Source: Solibacteraceae bacterium
Lineage (GTDB): Bacteria; Acidobacteriota; Terriglobia; Bryobacterales; Bryobacteraceae
Reading direction: 5' to 3'
NCBI GenBank assembly: GCA_026984795.1
Contig: JALSRK010000051.1
Span: 89,823 to 153,822 of the forward strand
Length of the DNA stretch: 64,000 nt
A program made the position numbers and the translations under genes. Shown here in pieces: positions 1 to 8,914 of the stretch. The notes below the pieces were generated by a model. It made no database searches, was not told where the DNA came from, and saw nothing but the letters and a program-made list of their open reading frames with translations. Within the stretch, counting starts at the first letter, position 1. Every line of letters starts with the position of its first letter.

Positions 1-275
1 AGCGCCATCGGCAGCAGGGCGAAGCCGTAGAGGAACAGGATTTCGTCGAACGTCCAGCCGAGCAGGTTCGGCACCCGGTGGAAGATGAGCCACACGACGG
101 CGATGCCGAACACCGTAGCCAGGACGGTGGTGACGACGGAGATGAGAAAGTCGCCCCGGTAGGCCAATCGAACTTTGGAGTATTGGAGGAAATACTGAAC
201 CAGCAACGCCAGGTGGCGTTTCAGGGAGAACCGTCTGTTCGCCGCCGGAACAAAGCGGCGCGCTCCCGCTCTCAT
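1..275 (-). CDS. ABC-2 family permease (DUF990-like), N-terminal part
   Basis: Reading the minus strand from an ATG at 275 gives an open frame that runs off the left edge of the window, so only about 91 residues are visible. The N-terminus is basic. It is followed by a hydrophobic segment (around residues 45-65, containing FLISVVTTVLATVFGIAVVW) and then a stretch resembling the 'LLGWTFDEILFLYG' region seen early in DUF990/ABC-2 permeases of the COG3694/COG4587 type. Such proteins are membrane subunits of exporters and normally sit next to an ATPase gene, which would lie outside this window. An ATG at 289 is followed at once by a stop, so 275 is the first usable start. The family call is from recall of the pattern; the boundary is clear from the sequence. 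Confidence 0.7.
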   Translation of the reverse strand, partial: MRAGARRFVPAANRRFSLKRHLALLVQYFLQYSKVRLAYRGDFLISVVTTVLATVFGIAVVWLIFHRVPNLLGWTFDEILFLYGFALLPMA

Positions 276-369
276 CACCTTTCCAGCATAATCCTGAGCC
301 GTCGGCCGTCGCCGGGGCGGGTTCCGGTGCCTGCGTGCAGTCCGGTGTTCACATACAATTACTGGTGTC

Positions 370-3021
370 ATGGGTCATCGATCATTCCTACTCCCTGGTG
401 TTGTCGTTTTGGCGTTGATGAATTCCTGTGCCTCGCGGCACGAGTTCCGCTCCGAGTGGTCCGCGGAGATCGAGCGGTTCTGGGTGGGGCCCGATTACTG
501 GGCCAACCCCTTGCAGGACTGGCGGGTGCGCAACGGCCGCTTGGAGAACCATGTCGCCGGCGGCGACCGCAACGTCTTTTTGCTGACGCGGGAGATCGCT
601 CCGGACAAGGGCGATTTGGAGATGAGCGTCCACCTGGGCCGCATGGAAGAAGACACCGAAGAGATGAACGCGGGCTTCGTGGGATTCCGCGTGGGCATCA
701 AGGGGGCCTTCAACGACTACCGCGACAGCGCGGTGCGCGGCTACGGACTGAACGCGGGCATCTCGACCGACGGCCGGCTGTTCATCGGTAAGCTGGCGGA
801 CTCGACGGCGCGGATTCAAGGGGATTTGCGCGACGTCCAGCTTTCCCTTGACGCGCAGCCCGTGGGTAACGCGTACCGGTTGCGGCTGCGCGCCCGTGCC
901 GGCGAGGCGGAGGCCGAATATGTGCGGGAGGGGGTGCCGCCTGAGTGGCTGACCGGCGGTCTCGCCCTGGTGGTGCACAACGGTCCCGTACCCGATACGC
1001 CACCCGGCAAGATCGAAGTCAAAGAGACGGGATGGGCCGGCAAGCCCGGGACGAAGCGGGGCGGCAACGTGCGGTTCTGGTTCCGGGATTGGCGAGTCTC
1101 CGGCAGCAAGCTCCGCGCCTACCCGGAGCGCGCTTTCGGCCCCATCCTGTTCACGATGCACACGCTGAGCCGCGGAACGCTGAAACTCACGGCGCAGATG
1201 GCGCCGGTGGGGAACGCTCCGAAGCGTGTCCGTTTGGAGATCGAGAAGAACGGCTCGTGGACGCCTGCGGCCGAAACCGAGATGGACCCCGACGCTCGGA
1301 CGGCGACGTTCAAAGTGGAGAACTGGGACGACACGCGGGACAGTCGTTACCGCGTCGTCTACAACATGCCTGATTACCGCGGTAGGTCTCGAGAGTATAC
1401 GTACGAGGGCACGATCCGCAAGGATCCCAGGGACAAGCCGAAGATCGTGGTGGCCGCCTTCACCGGCAACAACGACCTTGGCTTCCCCCACGCCGACATT
1501 GTCCGCAACGTCTCTCATTTCCAGCCGGACCTGCTCGTCTTCACCGGCGACAACATCTACGAGCGGGTGGGTGAGTACGGCATCCAGCGCGGGCCGGTAG
1601 AGACAGCGATCCTCGATTACTTGCGCAAATGGTACCTGTTCGGCTGGGAGTACCGTGAGCTGACGAAACAGATTCCTACAGTGGCGATCCCCGATGACCA
1701 CGACGTCTATCACGGCAACCTCTGGGGCGCCGGCGGGCGCCACGCCGAAGGCTTCGGCTACGAAGGCCAGGACAAGGGCGGCTACACGATGCCCGCGCGC
1801 TTCGTCAATGTGGTGCAGCGCACACAGACATCGAACCTGCCGGATCCCTACGATCCGACGCCGGTGGAGCAGGGCATCACCGTCTATTACACCGACATGC
1901 TCTACGGCGGCATCAGCTTCGCCATCATCGAGGACCGCAAGTGGAAGTCGGCTCCGAAGCAGATGCTGCCCTTTGCCAAGATCGTCAACGGGTGGGCGCA
2001 GAACCCGCGTTACGACGCCGCCAAACAGGGCGACGTGCCCGGGGCGCAGCTACTGGGCCCGCGCCAGGAGAAGTTCCTCGAGGAGTGGGCGGTCGACTGG
2101 AGCGGCGGCGCGTGGATGAAAGTCGTCATCTCCCAGACAATCTTCGCCAACCTGGCGACGCTGCCCCGGGGTACCCGGACCGACGCGGTGACTCCCAAGC
2201 TCCGGGTGAACAAGCCCGGCGAGTACCCGGAGAACGAGGCCCCGGTGCAGGACCACGACTCCAACGGCTGGCCGCAAACGCCGCGGAACCGGGCGCTGCG
2301 GGCCATGCGGAAGGGCTTCGCTTTCCACATCGCCGGCGATCAGCACCTGGGTTCCACCATCCAGTACGGCATCGACGAATGGAACGACGCTTCCTGGGCG
2401 GTGTGCGTGCCCTCGGTGGCCAACGTCTGGCCGCGGCGGTGGTTCCCGCCGAAGCCGGGTAGGCATCACAAGAAAGGCATGCCCCGCTATACCGGCGAGT
2501 ATCTGGACGGCTTCGGCAACAAGATGACCGTCTGGGCGGTATCGAACCCCGAAGCGAACGGCATCGAGCCGGTGGCGTTGAACGAGCGGGCGCCCGGTTA
2601 CGGGATCATCGAGTTCGACCGGGAGAAGCGCACGATCACCATCGCCAACTGGCCGCGCTGGGTGGACGTGACCGCTCCGGACGCTAAACCGTACCCGGGA
2701 TGGCCGATCACCATCTCACAGCTCGACAATGGTTTCCCGAAGAACGGCCTTGTACTCAAAGAGATTGTTTCGGAAACCGATGATCCCGTCATACAGGTGA
2801 TCGATGAGTCCAATGGAGAAATTGTGTACGCTCTGCGGATACGGGGCCGCAGATTTACCCCGCGGGTGCGCAAACCGGGCCGCTACACGGTGAAGATCAT
2901 CGAAGAGGGGCGGCCGCCGCGGACGATCGAGAACATCCGCGCCCGGCGGGCGTCGCCGGGTGAAGCCTACGTGCGCCGGCCGGCTTCTATCGGGAGAGAG
3001 GCGGCTCGAGCGCCGGCCTGA
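370..3021 (+). CDS. PhoD-like metallophosphatase lipoprotein
   Basis: An 883-residue exported protein. The N-terminus is a short hydrophobic leader ending at Cys20, probably a lipoprotein signal, although its lipobox (MNSC) is non-standard. Residues about 25-340 look like beta-rich accessory domains of unknown role. From about 355 the chain matches the PhoD/alkaline phosphatase D metallophosphatase fold: FTGDNIY near 388-394, IPDDHDVYH near 439-447 and IAGDQHLG near 652-659 supply the Asp, Asn and His metal ligands. PhoD enzymes hydrolyse phosphomono- and diesters outside the cytoplasm using Fe/Ca. The substrate here is unknown. A second ATG at 418 is possible but would remove the leader. No operon partner is seen; the next features are tRNA genes. 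Confidence 0.8.
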   Translation: MGHRSFLLPGVVVLALMNSCASRHEFRSEWSAEIERFWVGPDYWANPLQDWRVRNGRLENHVAGGDRNVFLLTREIAPDKGDLEMSVHLGRMEEDTEEMNAGFVGFRVGIKGAFNDYRDSAVRGYGLNAGISTDGRLFIGKLADSTARIQGDLRDVQLSLDAQPVGNAYRLRLRARAGEAEAEYVREGVPPEWLTGGLALVVHNGPVPDTPPGKIEVKETGWAGKPGTKRGGNVRFWFRDWRVSGSKLRAYPERAFGPILFTMHTLSRGTLKLTAQMAPVGNAPKRVRLEIEKNGSWTPAAETEMDPDARTATFKVENWDDTRDSRYRVVYNMPDYRGRSREYTYEGTIRKDPRDKPKIVVAAFTGNNDLGFPHADIVRNVSHFQPDLLVFTGDNIYERVGEYGIQRGPVETAILDYLRKWYLFGWEYRELTKQIPTVAIPDDHDVYHGNLWGAGGRHAEGFGYEGQDKGGYTMPARFVNVVQRTQTSNLPDPYDPTPVEQGITVYYTDMLYGGISFAIIEDRKWKSAPKQMLPFAKIVNGWAQNPRYDAAKQGDVPGAQLLGPRQEKFLEEWAVDWSGGAWMKVVISQTIFANLATLPRGTRTDAVTPKLRVNKPGEYPENEAPVQDHDSNGWPQTPRNRALRAMRKGFAFHIAGDQHLGSTIQYGIDEWNDASWAVCVPSVANVWPRRWFPPKPGRHHKKGMPRYTGEYLDGFGNKMTVWAVSNPEANGIEPVALNERAPGYGIIEFDREKRTITIANWPRWVDVTAPDAKPYPGWPITISQLDNGFPKNGLVLKEIVSETDDPVIQVIDESNGEIVYALRIRGRRFTPRVRKPGRYTVKIIEEGRPPRTIENIRARRASPGEAYVRRPASIGREAARAPA

Positions 3022-3088
3022 GGGCGCGACTTCGGTGCGGCTGCGCGGCCCAGGTGCGCCCCAGCCTGCCCGGCCGCGCCGCCCGCCG

Positions 3089-3118
3089 TTGCGGGGCGCG
3101 GAGGCCGTCGGCTATCTT
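3089..3118 (+). promoter_or_regulatory. sigma-70 type promoter for tRNA-Ser
   Basis: TTGCGG at 3089-3094 and TATCTT at 3113-3118 are separated by 18 bp and lie just upstream of the tRNA-Ser gene, in a plausible place to drive it. The match is by eye only. Confidence 0.4.
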
Positions 3119-3130
3119 GAAATCGGAAGC

Positions 3131-3220
3131 GGAGGGATGGCCGAGCGGTTGAAGGCAGCGGTCTTGAAAACCGCCAACGGGGCAACCCGTTCGTGGGTTC
3201 GAATCCCACTCCCTCCGCCA
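3131..3220 (+). tRNA. tRNA-Ser (anticodon UGA)
   Basis: The acceptor arm GGAGGGA (3131-3137) pairs with TCCCTCC (3210-3216), followed by discriminator G and an encoded CCA (3218-3220). The anticodon loop CTTGAAA gives TGA at 3165-3167. The long variable arm typical of class II tRNAs is present (around 3178-3192), and the T-arm GTTCGAATC is intact. Tool-independent folding by eye supports a functional serine tRNA reading UCA/UCG-type codons. Confidence 0.95.
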
Positions 3221-3517
3221 GTGGCCAAAACCCCCGCCTCCGGAGCCTGATCCTCCATCTGCTCGAGGAGTCGCCTGCGCCGCATCGCGAATGATGTCAA
3301 AGGGTTGGCGGTAGTCGGCGTGCAAACGCCGTCCTTGCCTACCTGGTTTACGCCTGCGAAGCCGAGCACTTCTGGTGTCGCGCCTCCGGCGCTACCCGGG
3401 TTAGAGGCGGCGGATTCCGGGATCTGCAGACCTACCGGATGGGCATAAAGGCTTCGTGGACTGGAATGGATTGACACTCAGCCCCTGCCACCATTTCTGA
3501 CGAAGACCCCAAAGAAG
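3221..3517. other. Intergenic stretch between tRNA-Ser and tRNA-Lys, nothing recognised
   Basis: About 300 bases between two oppositely oriented tRNA genes. Short open frames occur on both strands but none has a recognisable protein, a convincing ribosome binding site or an integrase-like remnant. I see no duplicated tRNA 3' end that would mark an attachment site. Confidence 0.5.
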
Positions 3518-3593
3518 TGGTGAGCCGGCTGGGACTCGAACCCAGGACCCTCTGCTTAAAAGGCAGATGCTCTACCTGCTGAGCTACCGGCTC
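3518..3593 (-). tRNA. tRNA-Lys (anticodon UUU)
   Basis: On the minus strand the acceptor GAGCCGG (3593-3587) pairs with CCGGCTC (3528-3522), followed by discriminator A and an encoded CCA (3520-3518). The anticodon loop CTTTTAA gives TTT. D-arm (GTAGCTCAGCAGGTAGAGC) and T-arm (GTTCGAGTC) are intact. It is transcribed towards tRNA-Ser. Confidence 0.95.
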
Positions 3594-3936
3594 TCAAAGG
3601 CCAGCGGCCGGGGCGCCTGCCCTCCGGGGAACCCGGCGGGCGCGGCGCATCTCCCATCGTGCCTGCCGCCATTTTACCATCCCGGCTGGAAGTCCTTCCT
3701 GACAGGGTTCTCGGTCGCCCAGGGTGTCGGCGTCCGGAAAGGGGTCCAGTATGGCTGGAGAGGCCGGCGGCCAACTGCCGGGCTTCCGTTGGCCGGTACG
3801 CCCGCTGCTGCGACTGCCTTGGGCACGGCGGCGGGATCCAGCGGGGTACGGTCCAGCGCCGACCGGTTCGGCCGCAGACCGGGGCGCTGAGGCACGACGG
3901 CAAGCGCTGAGGGTGCGGCGGGCTCTCCACGTGCCC
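3594..3936. other. Intergenic stretch upstream of tRNA-Lys, nothing recognised
   Basis: A 343-base GC-rich stretch between tRNA-Lys and the end of the cytochrome gene. Overlapping open frames occur on both strands, with compositions expected of shadow frames and no domain I can name. A minus-strand TAAAAT lies near 3672, a possible -10 element for tRNA-Lys, but no good -35 partner is visible. Confidence 0.45.
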
Positions 3937-5145
3937 TCAATTGCCTACCCGCCAGGGAGAGAAGTTCTTCCATTTACGAAGCTGTACTGCCGCCCACCGG
4001 TTCGTCTTGTCTGTGTGGCAGAGGAGACAAGGGTTAGGCACGCCGTAGGCCTCCGTCATGGCCGGGGTGATGAAGCGGAACGTGTGGCTGCGAACGTACA
4101 CGTCGGCGATCGTCCTGGCGATCTTGGGCATATGGCACTCGACGCACCGGCTGCCGGGGCTGTCAGCAGGGTGGTGGGTATGCTCTTCGAGGGAGCCACG
4201 CGGGCCGTTCGGCGATCGGGGGCCGTGACATTGGAGGCAGAGTGCGTTGCCCGGACGGATCGTCTCCGCATTGTAAGGGGTGCCATGGACGTCGTGGCAA
4301 TGTGAGCATTTCACGCCGCGAGTGTACATGACGCTGGTCACGTAATCGTTCCCTTGCATCCGGTTCTTGTGTGCGGAACCCTCGGGCCAGTGGGTGAAGG
4401 TCTCTTGACCCAGGCGGTGTTTCTCGAGCTCCCAATAGGTGCTTAGCCGTCGGCCGGGCTGATAGCCGACCGGCCAGTCATAGTAGCGACCCCGAATCGG
4501 GTTGCTGCGTGGCCGTCCTTGGGAATGGCACTGGATGCAGACGTCGGCCGCGCGAACATAATCCAGCCGTCCGGGATTCACGATGTTCGCGGGCGAGGGC
4601 TGAGCGACGTGTGCCCCTCCTGGGCCGTGACACTTCTCACAACCGACATTCCATTCGGTGACACTGCCGGTGGCGACGTCGTAGTTGGTCGAGTGACACC
4701 CGTCGCATAGCGGGCCGGTCGGGCGCTTCATCTGGTCGGCGGGGTAATGTACCACCCACCAGTCGGCGCCTTCGCGAACGTAGTAGCGCCGCCACGTGCG
4801 GTTCCGCACGTCCCACTGGGCCGGAAAAACGAAGTAGTCACGGCCGATCTTGGTGAAGTATCGCTGCTTCCACTTACTTCCGTACGTAAAAACGATGTCT
4901 TCCTTACGGAACGTTACCAGCGGGTTCGGCTCGGAGAAATCGCCCAAGACCACTTCGGGTTTGGCGCGGGCGTCCTGCAGAATATTAGCCATCAAGGTCT
5001 CTCGCCACCTCGCGTAGATGGCGGCGTGGCACGGGGCGCACGCCTTCGAGCCGGTGAATCTTCTTTGTTTTGCAGGTTGCTGCGCCGCTGCACTCCACAG
5101 CGTCAGCAGAAGCAAGAAGGCGCGACGGCGGCGTACACTGTTCAT
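3937..5145 (-). CDS. Periplasmic octahaem c-type cytochrome
   Basis: A 402-residue secreted protein starting at ATG 5145, directly after a GGGGTGAAG stretch. The frame is open further upstream, but this start gives a proper Sec signal (MNSVRRRR followed by a Leu-rich core, about residues 1-21). Eight CxxCH haem-attachment motifs are present: CAPCH (36-40), CDGCH, CEKCH, CIQCH, CSHCH, CLQCH, CVECH and CLLCH. The arrangement resembles the cytochrome c554/multihaem family, whose members shuttle or store electrons in the periplasm. Related acidobacterial proteins often carry a C-terminal TPR region; this one stops soon after the eighth haem site. No oxidoreductase partner lies next to it, so the redox partner is unknown. 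Confidence 0.85.
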   Translation of the reverse strand: MNSVRRRRAFLLLLTLWSAAAQQPAKQRRFTGSKACAPCHAAIYARWRETLMANILQDARAKPEVVLGDFSEPNPLVTFRKEDIVFTYGSKWKQRYFTKIGRDYFVFPAQWDVRNRTWRRYYVREGADWWVVHYPADQMKRPTGPLCDGCHSTNYDVATGSVTEWNVGCEKCHGPGGAHVAQPSPANIVNPGRLDYVRAADVCIQCHSQGRPRSNPIRGRYYDWPVGYQPGRRLSTYWELEKHRLGQETFTHWPEGSAHKNRMQGNDYVTSVMYTRGVKCSHCHDVHGTPYNAETIRPGNALCLQCHGPRSPNGPRGSLEEHTHHPADSPGSRCVECHMPKIARTIADVYVRSHTFRFITPAMTEAYGVPNPCLLCHTDKTNRWAAVQLRKWKNFSPWRVGN

Positions 5146-5420
5146 CTTCACCCCTCTGATGCAGGCGAGGCGCGTCGCAGTCAGAGCGCGATCCACGTCG
5201 CGCCCGAAGCCCAGCCGTTCCCACAATATACACCACACGACGGACAGGCCCGACCACCATGGGCGCTAGCCGCAATGGAAAAACGACGCCGGACAGCGAC
5301 GTCTCCCCGAGGGACCGCACGGCAGGGGACAGTCGCGGGTTGACGGTGGGAAACGACTCGACAGCGAACCGGCAGAGCGCGGATTCCCGCCCCAAACGGC
5401 GGGGGTATAGAGTGTTAAGC

Positions 5421-7145
5421 ATGACGAAGGCCATCGCCGCCCTGCTATTGACCCTTCTCGCACAAGGGGCGTTCCCGGCCCAGCCCGAGGGGGCGGCCAA
5501 GACCTATCCTCTGAGGTGGGTTTACGCCTCGCGCAGCTTGCGCCAGGACTCCCACGTAGAGGACCTCCGCCAGATCGTGGAGACGGCGGCGGCACACGGG
5601 CTGAACGGGCTGGTGCTGGCTGCCGGCTTCGACCGGCTCGACCTCCAGCCCCCGGACTACTTCCGCCGGCTCGAGCAAGTGAAACGGATCTGCGAGCGCA
5701 ACCGGGTCGAGCTCATCCCCATGATGTTCTCGGCGGGGTATGGACCCGGAATCCTAGCGCACAATCCCAATCTCGCTGCCGGGCTCCCGGTGAAGGACGC
5801 GCTGTTCGTCGTGCGCAACGGCCGGGCGACGCTTCAGCCGGACCCGCCGCTGAACATCGTCAACGGCGGGTTCGAGGAGTACGAGAACGGTCGAGCCAAA
5901 GGCTTCAGCCGGCCAAAGGAGTGGGGGACGGTAATCCGACGGGACACGGAGACCGTCAAGGAGGGCCGCAGCTCCCTACGCTTCGAAAACTTCGGCGGGT
6001 ACCCGGCCGAGGCGGCGCAATTGGGCCAGGTGATCCGCGTCCGCCCGCATCGCTCCTACCGGCTGAGCTGCTGGGTGAAGACCGAGGGGCTGGACCCCTA
6101 CGGTCCGTTCGGCTCGAGCCGCTTCCGCTTGGAAGTGATCGCGAGAAAGGACAATCGACGGTTGCAGCTCCTCGATCCGCGGCTACCGACGACGGCGGAC
6201 TGGCGCAAGGTCGTCGTCGGGTTCAACAGTTGGGGCTATGACGAGGTCGTGGTCTCGCCCCGCACTGTCGGAGGCGAACACGGCAAGCTGTGGCTCGACG
6301 ACCTCCGGATCGAAGAGGTAGCCCTGGTGAATCTGCTGCGCCGGCCGGGAACTCCGCTGGTCGTCAAGAGCGAGACAAGCGGAACCGTCTACCAAGAGGG
6401 CCGGGACTTCGAGCCGGTGAGGGACGAGAAACTCGACTTTCTGTGGGACCACGACCCACCGTCGATCGTCCTCACTCCGAACAGCCGCATCCGGGACGGC
6501 GAGCGGTTGCGGGTGAGCTTCTATCACGGCATTTCAGTGAACCGCCGCCAGGTCTCGGTCTGCATGAGCGAGCCGGAGGTTTACCAGATCTGGCGCAAAC
6601 AGGTGGAGCTGCTGCAGAAGCATCTGGCGCCGGAGCGGTACTTCCTAAGCATGGACGAGATCCGGGCAGGTGGCTCTTGCAGGGCGTGCAAGGACCGCGG
6701 GTTGACGATGGGGCAAATCCTCGCCGACTGTCTCACCCGGCAGTTCGAGATGATCCGGGCCGCGCGCCCGGACGCCGAGGTGTTCGTGTGGAGCGATATG
6801 CTCGATCCAAACCACAACGCCGGCATGCGCACCGGGAAGTACTACTACATGGTGGACGGCTCTTTCTACGGCTCTTGGAACTTCATTCCGAAGGAGCTGA
6901 TCATCGCCTGCTGGTGGTATCGGGGACGGGACCCTTGTCTGGCCCACTTCAGCCGGCTGGGCTTCAAGACCTTCGGCGCGGCTTACTACGACGCCGACGA
7001 TCTGGAGAATCCGAAAGGCTGGCTGCGGTCGCTGGACGCCACGCCGGGGGCGGTGGGGATCATGTACACCACGTGGCGGAACAAGTACAAACTACTGGGC
7101 GCATTCGGCGACCTGGTCTCGCAGCGGAAGGGGCAGGGCGAGTGA
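5421..7145 (+). CDS. Secreted glycoside-hydrolase-like TIM-barrel protein with an inserted CBM-like module
   Basis: A 574-residue protein with a Sec signal (about 1-20, MTKAIAALLLTLLAQ). ATG 5421 is preferred over an in-frame upstream start because only it puts the signal at the N-terminus. Residues about 28-135 resemble the first half of a (beta/alpha)8 barrel. About 145-297 form a jelly-roll-like carbohydrate-binding module (NGGFEE start, SCWVKTEG and LWLDDLRIEEV end). The barrel seems to resume from about 375, with LSMDEIRAGGSCRAC near 408-422 and VFVWSDMLDPNHN further on. The DE pair and late Trp-rich segments recall GH20-like enzymes, but I cannot assign a CAZy family or catalytic residues. 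Probably degrades plant or microbial glycans. Confidence 0.6.
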   Translation: MTKAIAALLLTLLAQGAFPAQPEGAAKTYPLRWVYASRSLRQDSHVEDLRQIVETAAAHGLNGLVLAAGFDRLDLQPPDYFRRLEQVKRICERNRVELIPMMFSAGYGPGILAHNPNLAAGLPVKDALFVVRNGRATLQPDPPLNIVNGGFEEYENGRAKGFSRPKEWGTVIRRDTETVKEGRSSLRFENFGGYPAEAAQLGQVIRVRPHRSYRLSCWVKTEGLDPYGPFGSSRFRLEVIARKDNRRLQLLDPRLPTTADWRKVVVGFNSWGYDEVVVSPRTVGGEHGKLWLDDLRIEEVALVNLLRRPGTPLVVKSETSGTVYQEGRDFEPVRDEKLDFLWDHDPPSIVLTPNSRIRDGERLRVSFYHGISVNRRQVSVCMSEPEVYQIWRKQVELLQKHLAPERYFLSMDEIRAGGSCRACKDRGLTMGQILADCLTRQFEMIRAARPDAEVFVWSDMLDPNHNAGMRTGKYYYMVDGSFYGSWNFIPKELIIACWWYRGRDPCLAHFSRLGFKTFGAAYYDADDLENPKGWLRSLDATPGAVGIMYTTWRNKYKLLGAFGDLVSQRKGQGE

Positions 7146-7201
7146 GAACGGCGGATTGGAGGTGGTGGACCGTCTGGTAGTCTGAAGCTTTCACTGCCGA
7201 A

Positions 7202-7218
7202 TGGCCAGGTAATGGCCA
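7202..7218. promoter_or_regulatory. TGGCCA-N5-TGGCCA repeat upstream of the permease
   Basis: TGGCCA at 7202-7207 and 7213-7218 flank GGTAA. Because TGGCCA is its own reverse complement, this reads as both a direct and an inverted repeat. It lies about 120 bp before the amino acid permease start and could be an operator; no cognate regulator gene is nearby. Confidence 0.25.
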
Positions 7219-7336
7219 TGTCTTGCCGCCACGGACAACCGCTGGCCCGAGCGGGATCCGGGTGGGAGCACGAAAGTAACCACCACCGTGTAATCCGGGA
7301 ACGAGACCGGCCGAGGATGCGGGAAGGGATCTGGGT

Positions 7337-8776
7337 GTGACACACGAGAAGCACAACGCACCGCCAGGTGCGGAAGCGGGAAAGCCGGAGGGCGGGCCGG
7401 CGGTTGACATGCCGCTGAAACGTGATTTGGGGGCCTGGAGCACCCTGGCGGTCGTGGTGGGCTCGGTGATCGGGAGCGGAATCTTTCTGGTGCCTTCGGC
7501 GATGACGGCGAGTGTAGGGGATCCGGGCGTCGTTTTTGCGGTCTGGGTCTTTGCGGGGCTGCTCTCGCTCGCCGGAGCATTGAGTTTTGCCGAGATGGCG
7601 GCGGCAATGCCCGAGGCGGGCGGCGGTTACGTCTATCTTCGGGAAGCCTACGGCCCGCTGTGGGGCTTCGTCTACTCATGGACGATGACCTGGGTGGGCA
7701 AGAGCGGAGGGGCGGCGACACTGGCGACGGCCTTCTTTTACTATCTGGCGTATTTCTTCCCCGGCCTGGAGACGGCGCTAGCGCGGATCGATCTGCCCAT
7801 TGGCCCCGGCGGTGCACCTCTGGAGATCACGACCGGCCAGCTCGTCGCCATGGCGCTGATCCTGATCCTGGCAGTGGTGAACTACTTCGGAGTGCGGCTC
7901 GGGGGCCTCGTCCAGGTGGTCTCGACAGCCGCCAAGGTGGCGTTGATCGGGGGGATTGTGGTGGCCGCCGTTGCGTGGGGCGAAGGCAGCAGCGCCCATT
8001 TCCGCGAGACGATCTCGGCTCCGGGTGGCGTGGGCGGTTTCTTTGCCGCCCTGGTGGCGGCGCTGTGGGCCTACGAGGGCTGGGCCGACGTGAGCTATGT
8101 GGCTTCTGAGGTCAAAGAACCGCAACGCTGCCTGCCGCGGGCTCTGGGGGCCGGCGTGCTGGTCATCATCACCGTTTATCTGCTGGCCAACCTTGCCTAT
8201 TTCTACATCCTGAGTCCTGCCGAAGTGGCGGGCAGTAACCGTGTGGCGGCGACGATGATGGAGAAAGTCGGCGGCTCGACCGGCGCTGGGTTGGTGAGCC
8301 TGGCGGCAATGATCTCGATTTTCGCCGCGCTGAACGGCACGCTGCTATCGACGGCGCGGGTACCGTACGCCGCAGCTTGCGACGGGCTGTTTTTCGGGGC
8401 CGCCCGGCGGGTGCATCCCAAGTACCGGACGCCTTCGGTGGCGATCTTCATCGTGGGCGTTTGGTCGGCCCTGCTGGTCCTCAGCGGCCGCTACGAGCAA
8501 CTGTTCACTTACGTGATCTTTGCCACCTGGCTGCTCTACGGCATGAGCGCCGCGGCGGTGATCGTGCTGCGGCATAGGAGGCCGCAGTTGCCGCGGCCGT
8601 ATTTGACGCCCGGCTATCCGTTCGTGCCGGCGGCCTTCGTAGCGGTGGCCGCGGGCATGCTCACGGCGACGCTGGTCAACTCGCCAAGGGAGACACTGAT
8701 GGGACTGGCGATCATCCTCGGTGGGCTGCCATTTTACTATCACTGGCGCCGCGCTACGGATTCTGCGTTAAAATAA
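7337..8776 (+). CDS. APC-family amino acid permease (LAT/SteT-like)
   Basis: A 479-residue inner-membrane transporter with about 12 hydrophobic segments. The GTG start at 7337 is supported by AAGGG at 7324-7328, eight bases upstream. After a 40-residue hydrophilic tail, the first helix contains VGSVIGSGIFLVP, the unwound substrate-binding signature of the APC superfamily. The sixth helix region reads YEGWADVSYVASEVKEP, typical of the LAT/SteT branch that exchanges neutral amino acids. The real substrate cannot be read from the sequence. It stands alone, ending 138 bp before purA. Confidence 0.85.
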   Translation: MTHEKHNAPPGAEAGKPEGGPAVDMPLKRDLGAWSTLAVVVGSVIGSGIFLVPSAMTASVGDPGVVFAVWVFAGLLSLAGALSFAEMAAAMPEAGGGYVYLREAYGPLWGFVYSWTMTWVGKSGGAATLATAFFYYLAYFFPGLETALARIDLPIGPGGAPLEITTGQLVAMALILILAVVNYFGVRLGGLVQVVSTAAKVALIGGIVVAAVAWGEGSSAHFRETISAPGGVGGFFAALVAALWAYEGWADVSYVASEVKEPQRCLPRALGAGVLVIITVYLLANLAYFYILSPAEVAGSNRVAATMMEKVGGSTGAGLVSLAAMISIFAALNGTLLSTARVPYAAACDGLFFGAARRVHPKYRTPSVAIFIVGVWSALLVLSGRYEQLFTYVIFATWLLYGMSAAAVIVLRHRRPQLPRPYLTPGYPFVPAAFVAVAAGMLTATLVNSPRETLMGLAIILGGLPFYYHWRRATDSALK

Positions 8777-8914
8777 AAGGCTTTGCGGGCCGGGCCGCCG
8801 GCCATTGGCCATCGGGCGGCTGCGCCGCACCTCTGTGCCGGAGTTCCCCGTTGGACAATCCGCTCTGCATCACCGCCCTGGGCGAGCGCTGCGTGCCCGG
8901 CCGAAAGGAAACCT

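Noticed and set aside
3131..3593. A genomic island inserted at the tRNA-Ser or tRNA-Lys gene
   Set aside because: No integrase, no repeated tRNA end and no change in gene content or composition next to the two tRNAs.
3674..3973. A 99-codon frame next to tRNA-Lys as a gene
   Set aside because: Pro/Ala/Arg-rich with no ribosome binding site, overlaps the end of the cytochrome gene, and competing frames of equal length exist on the other strand.
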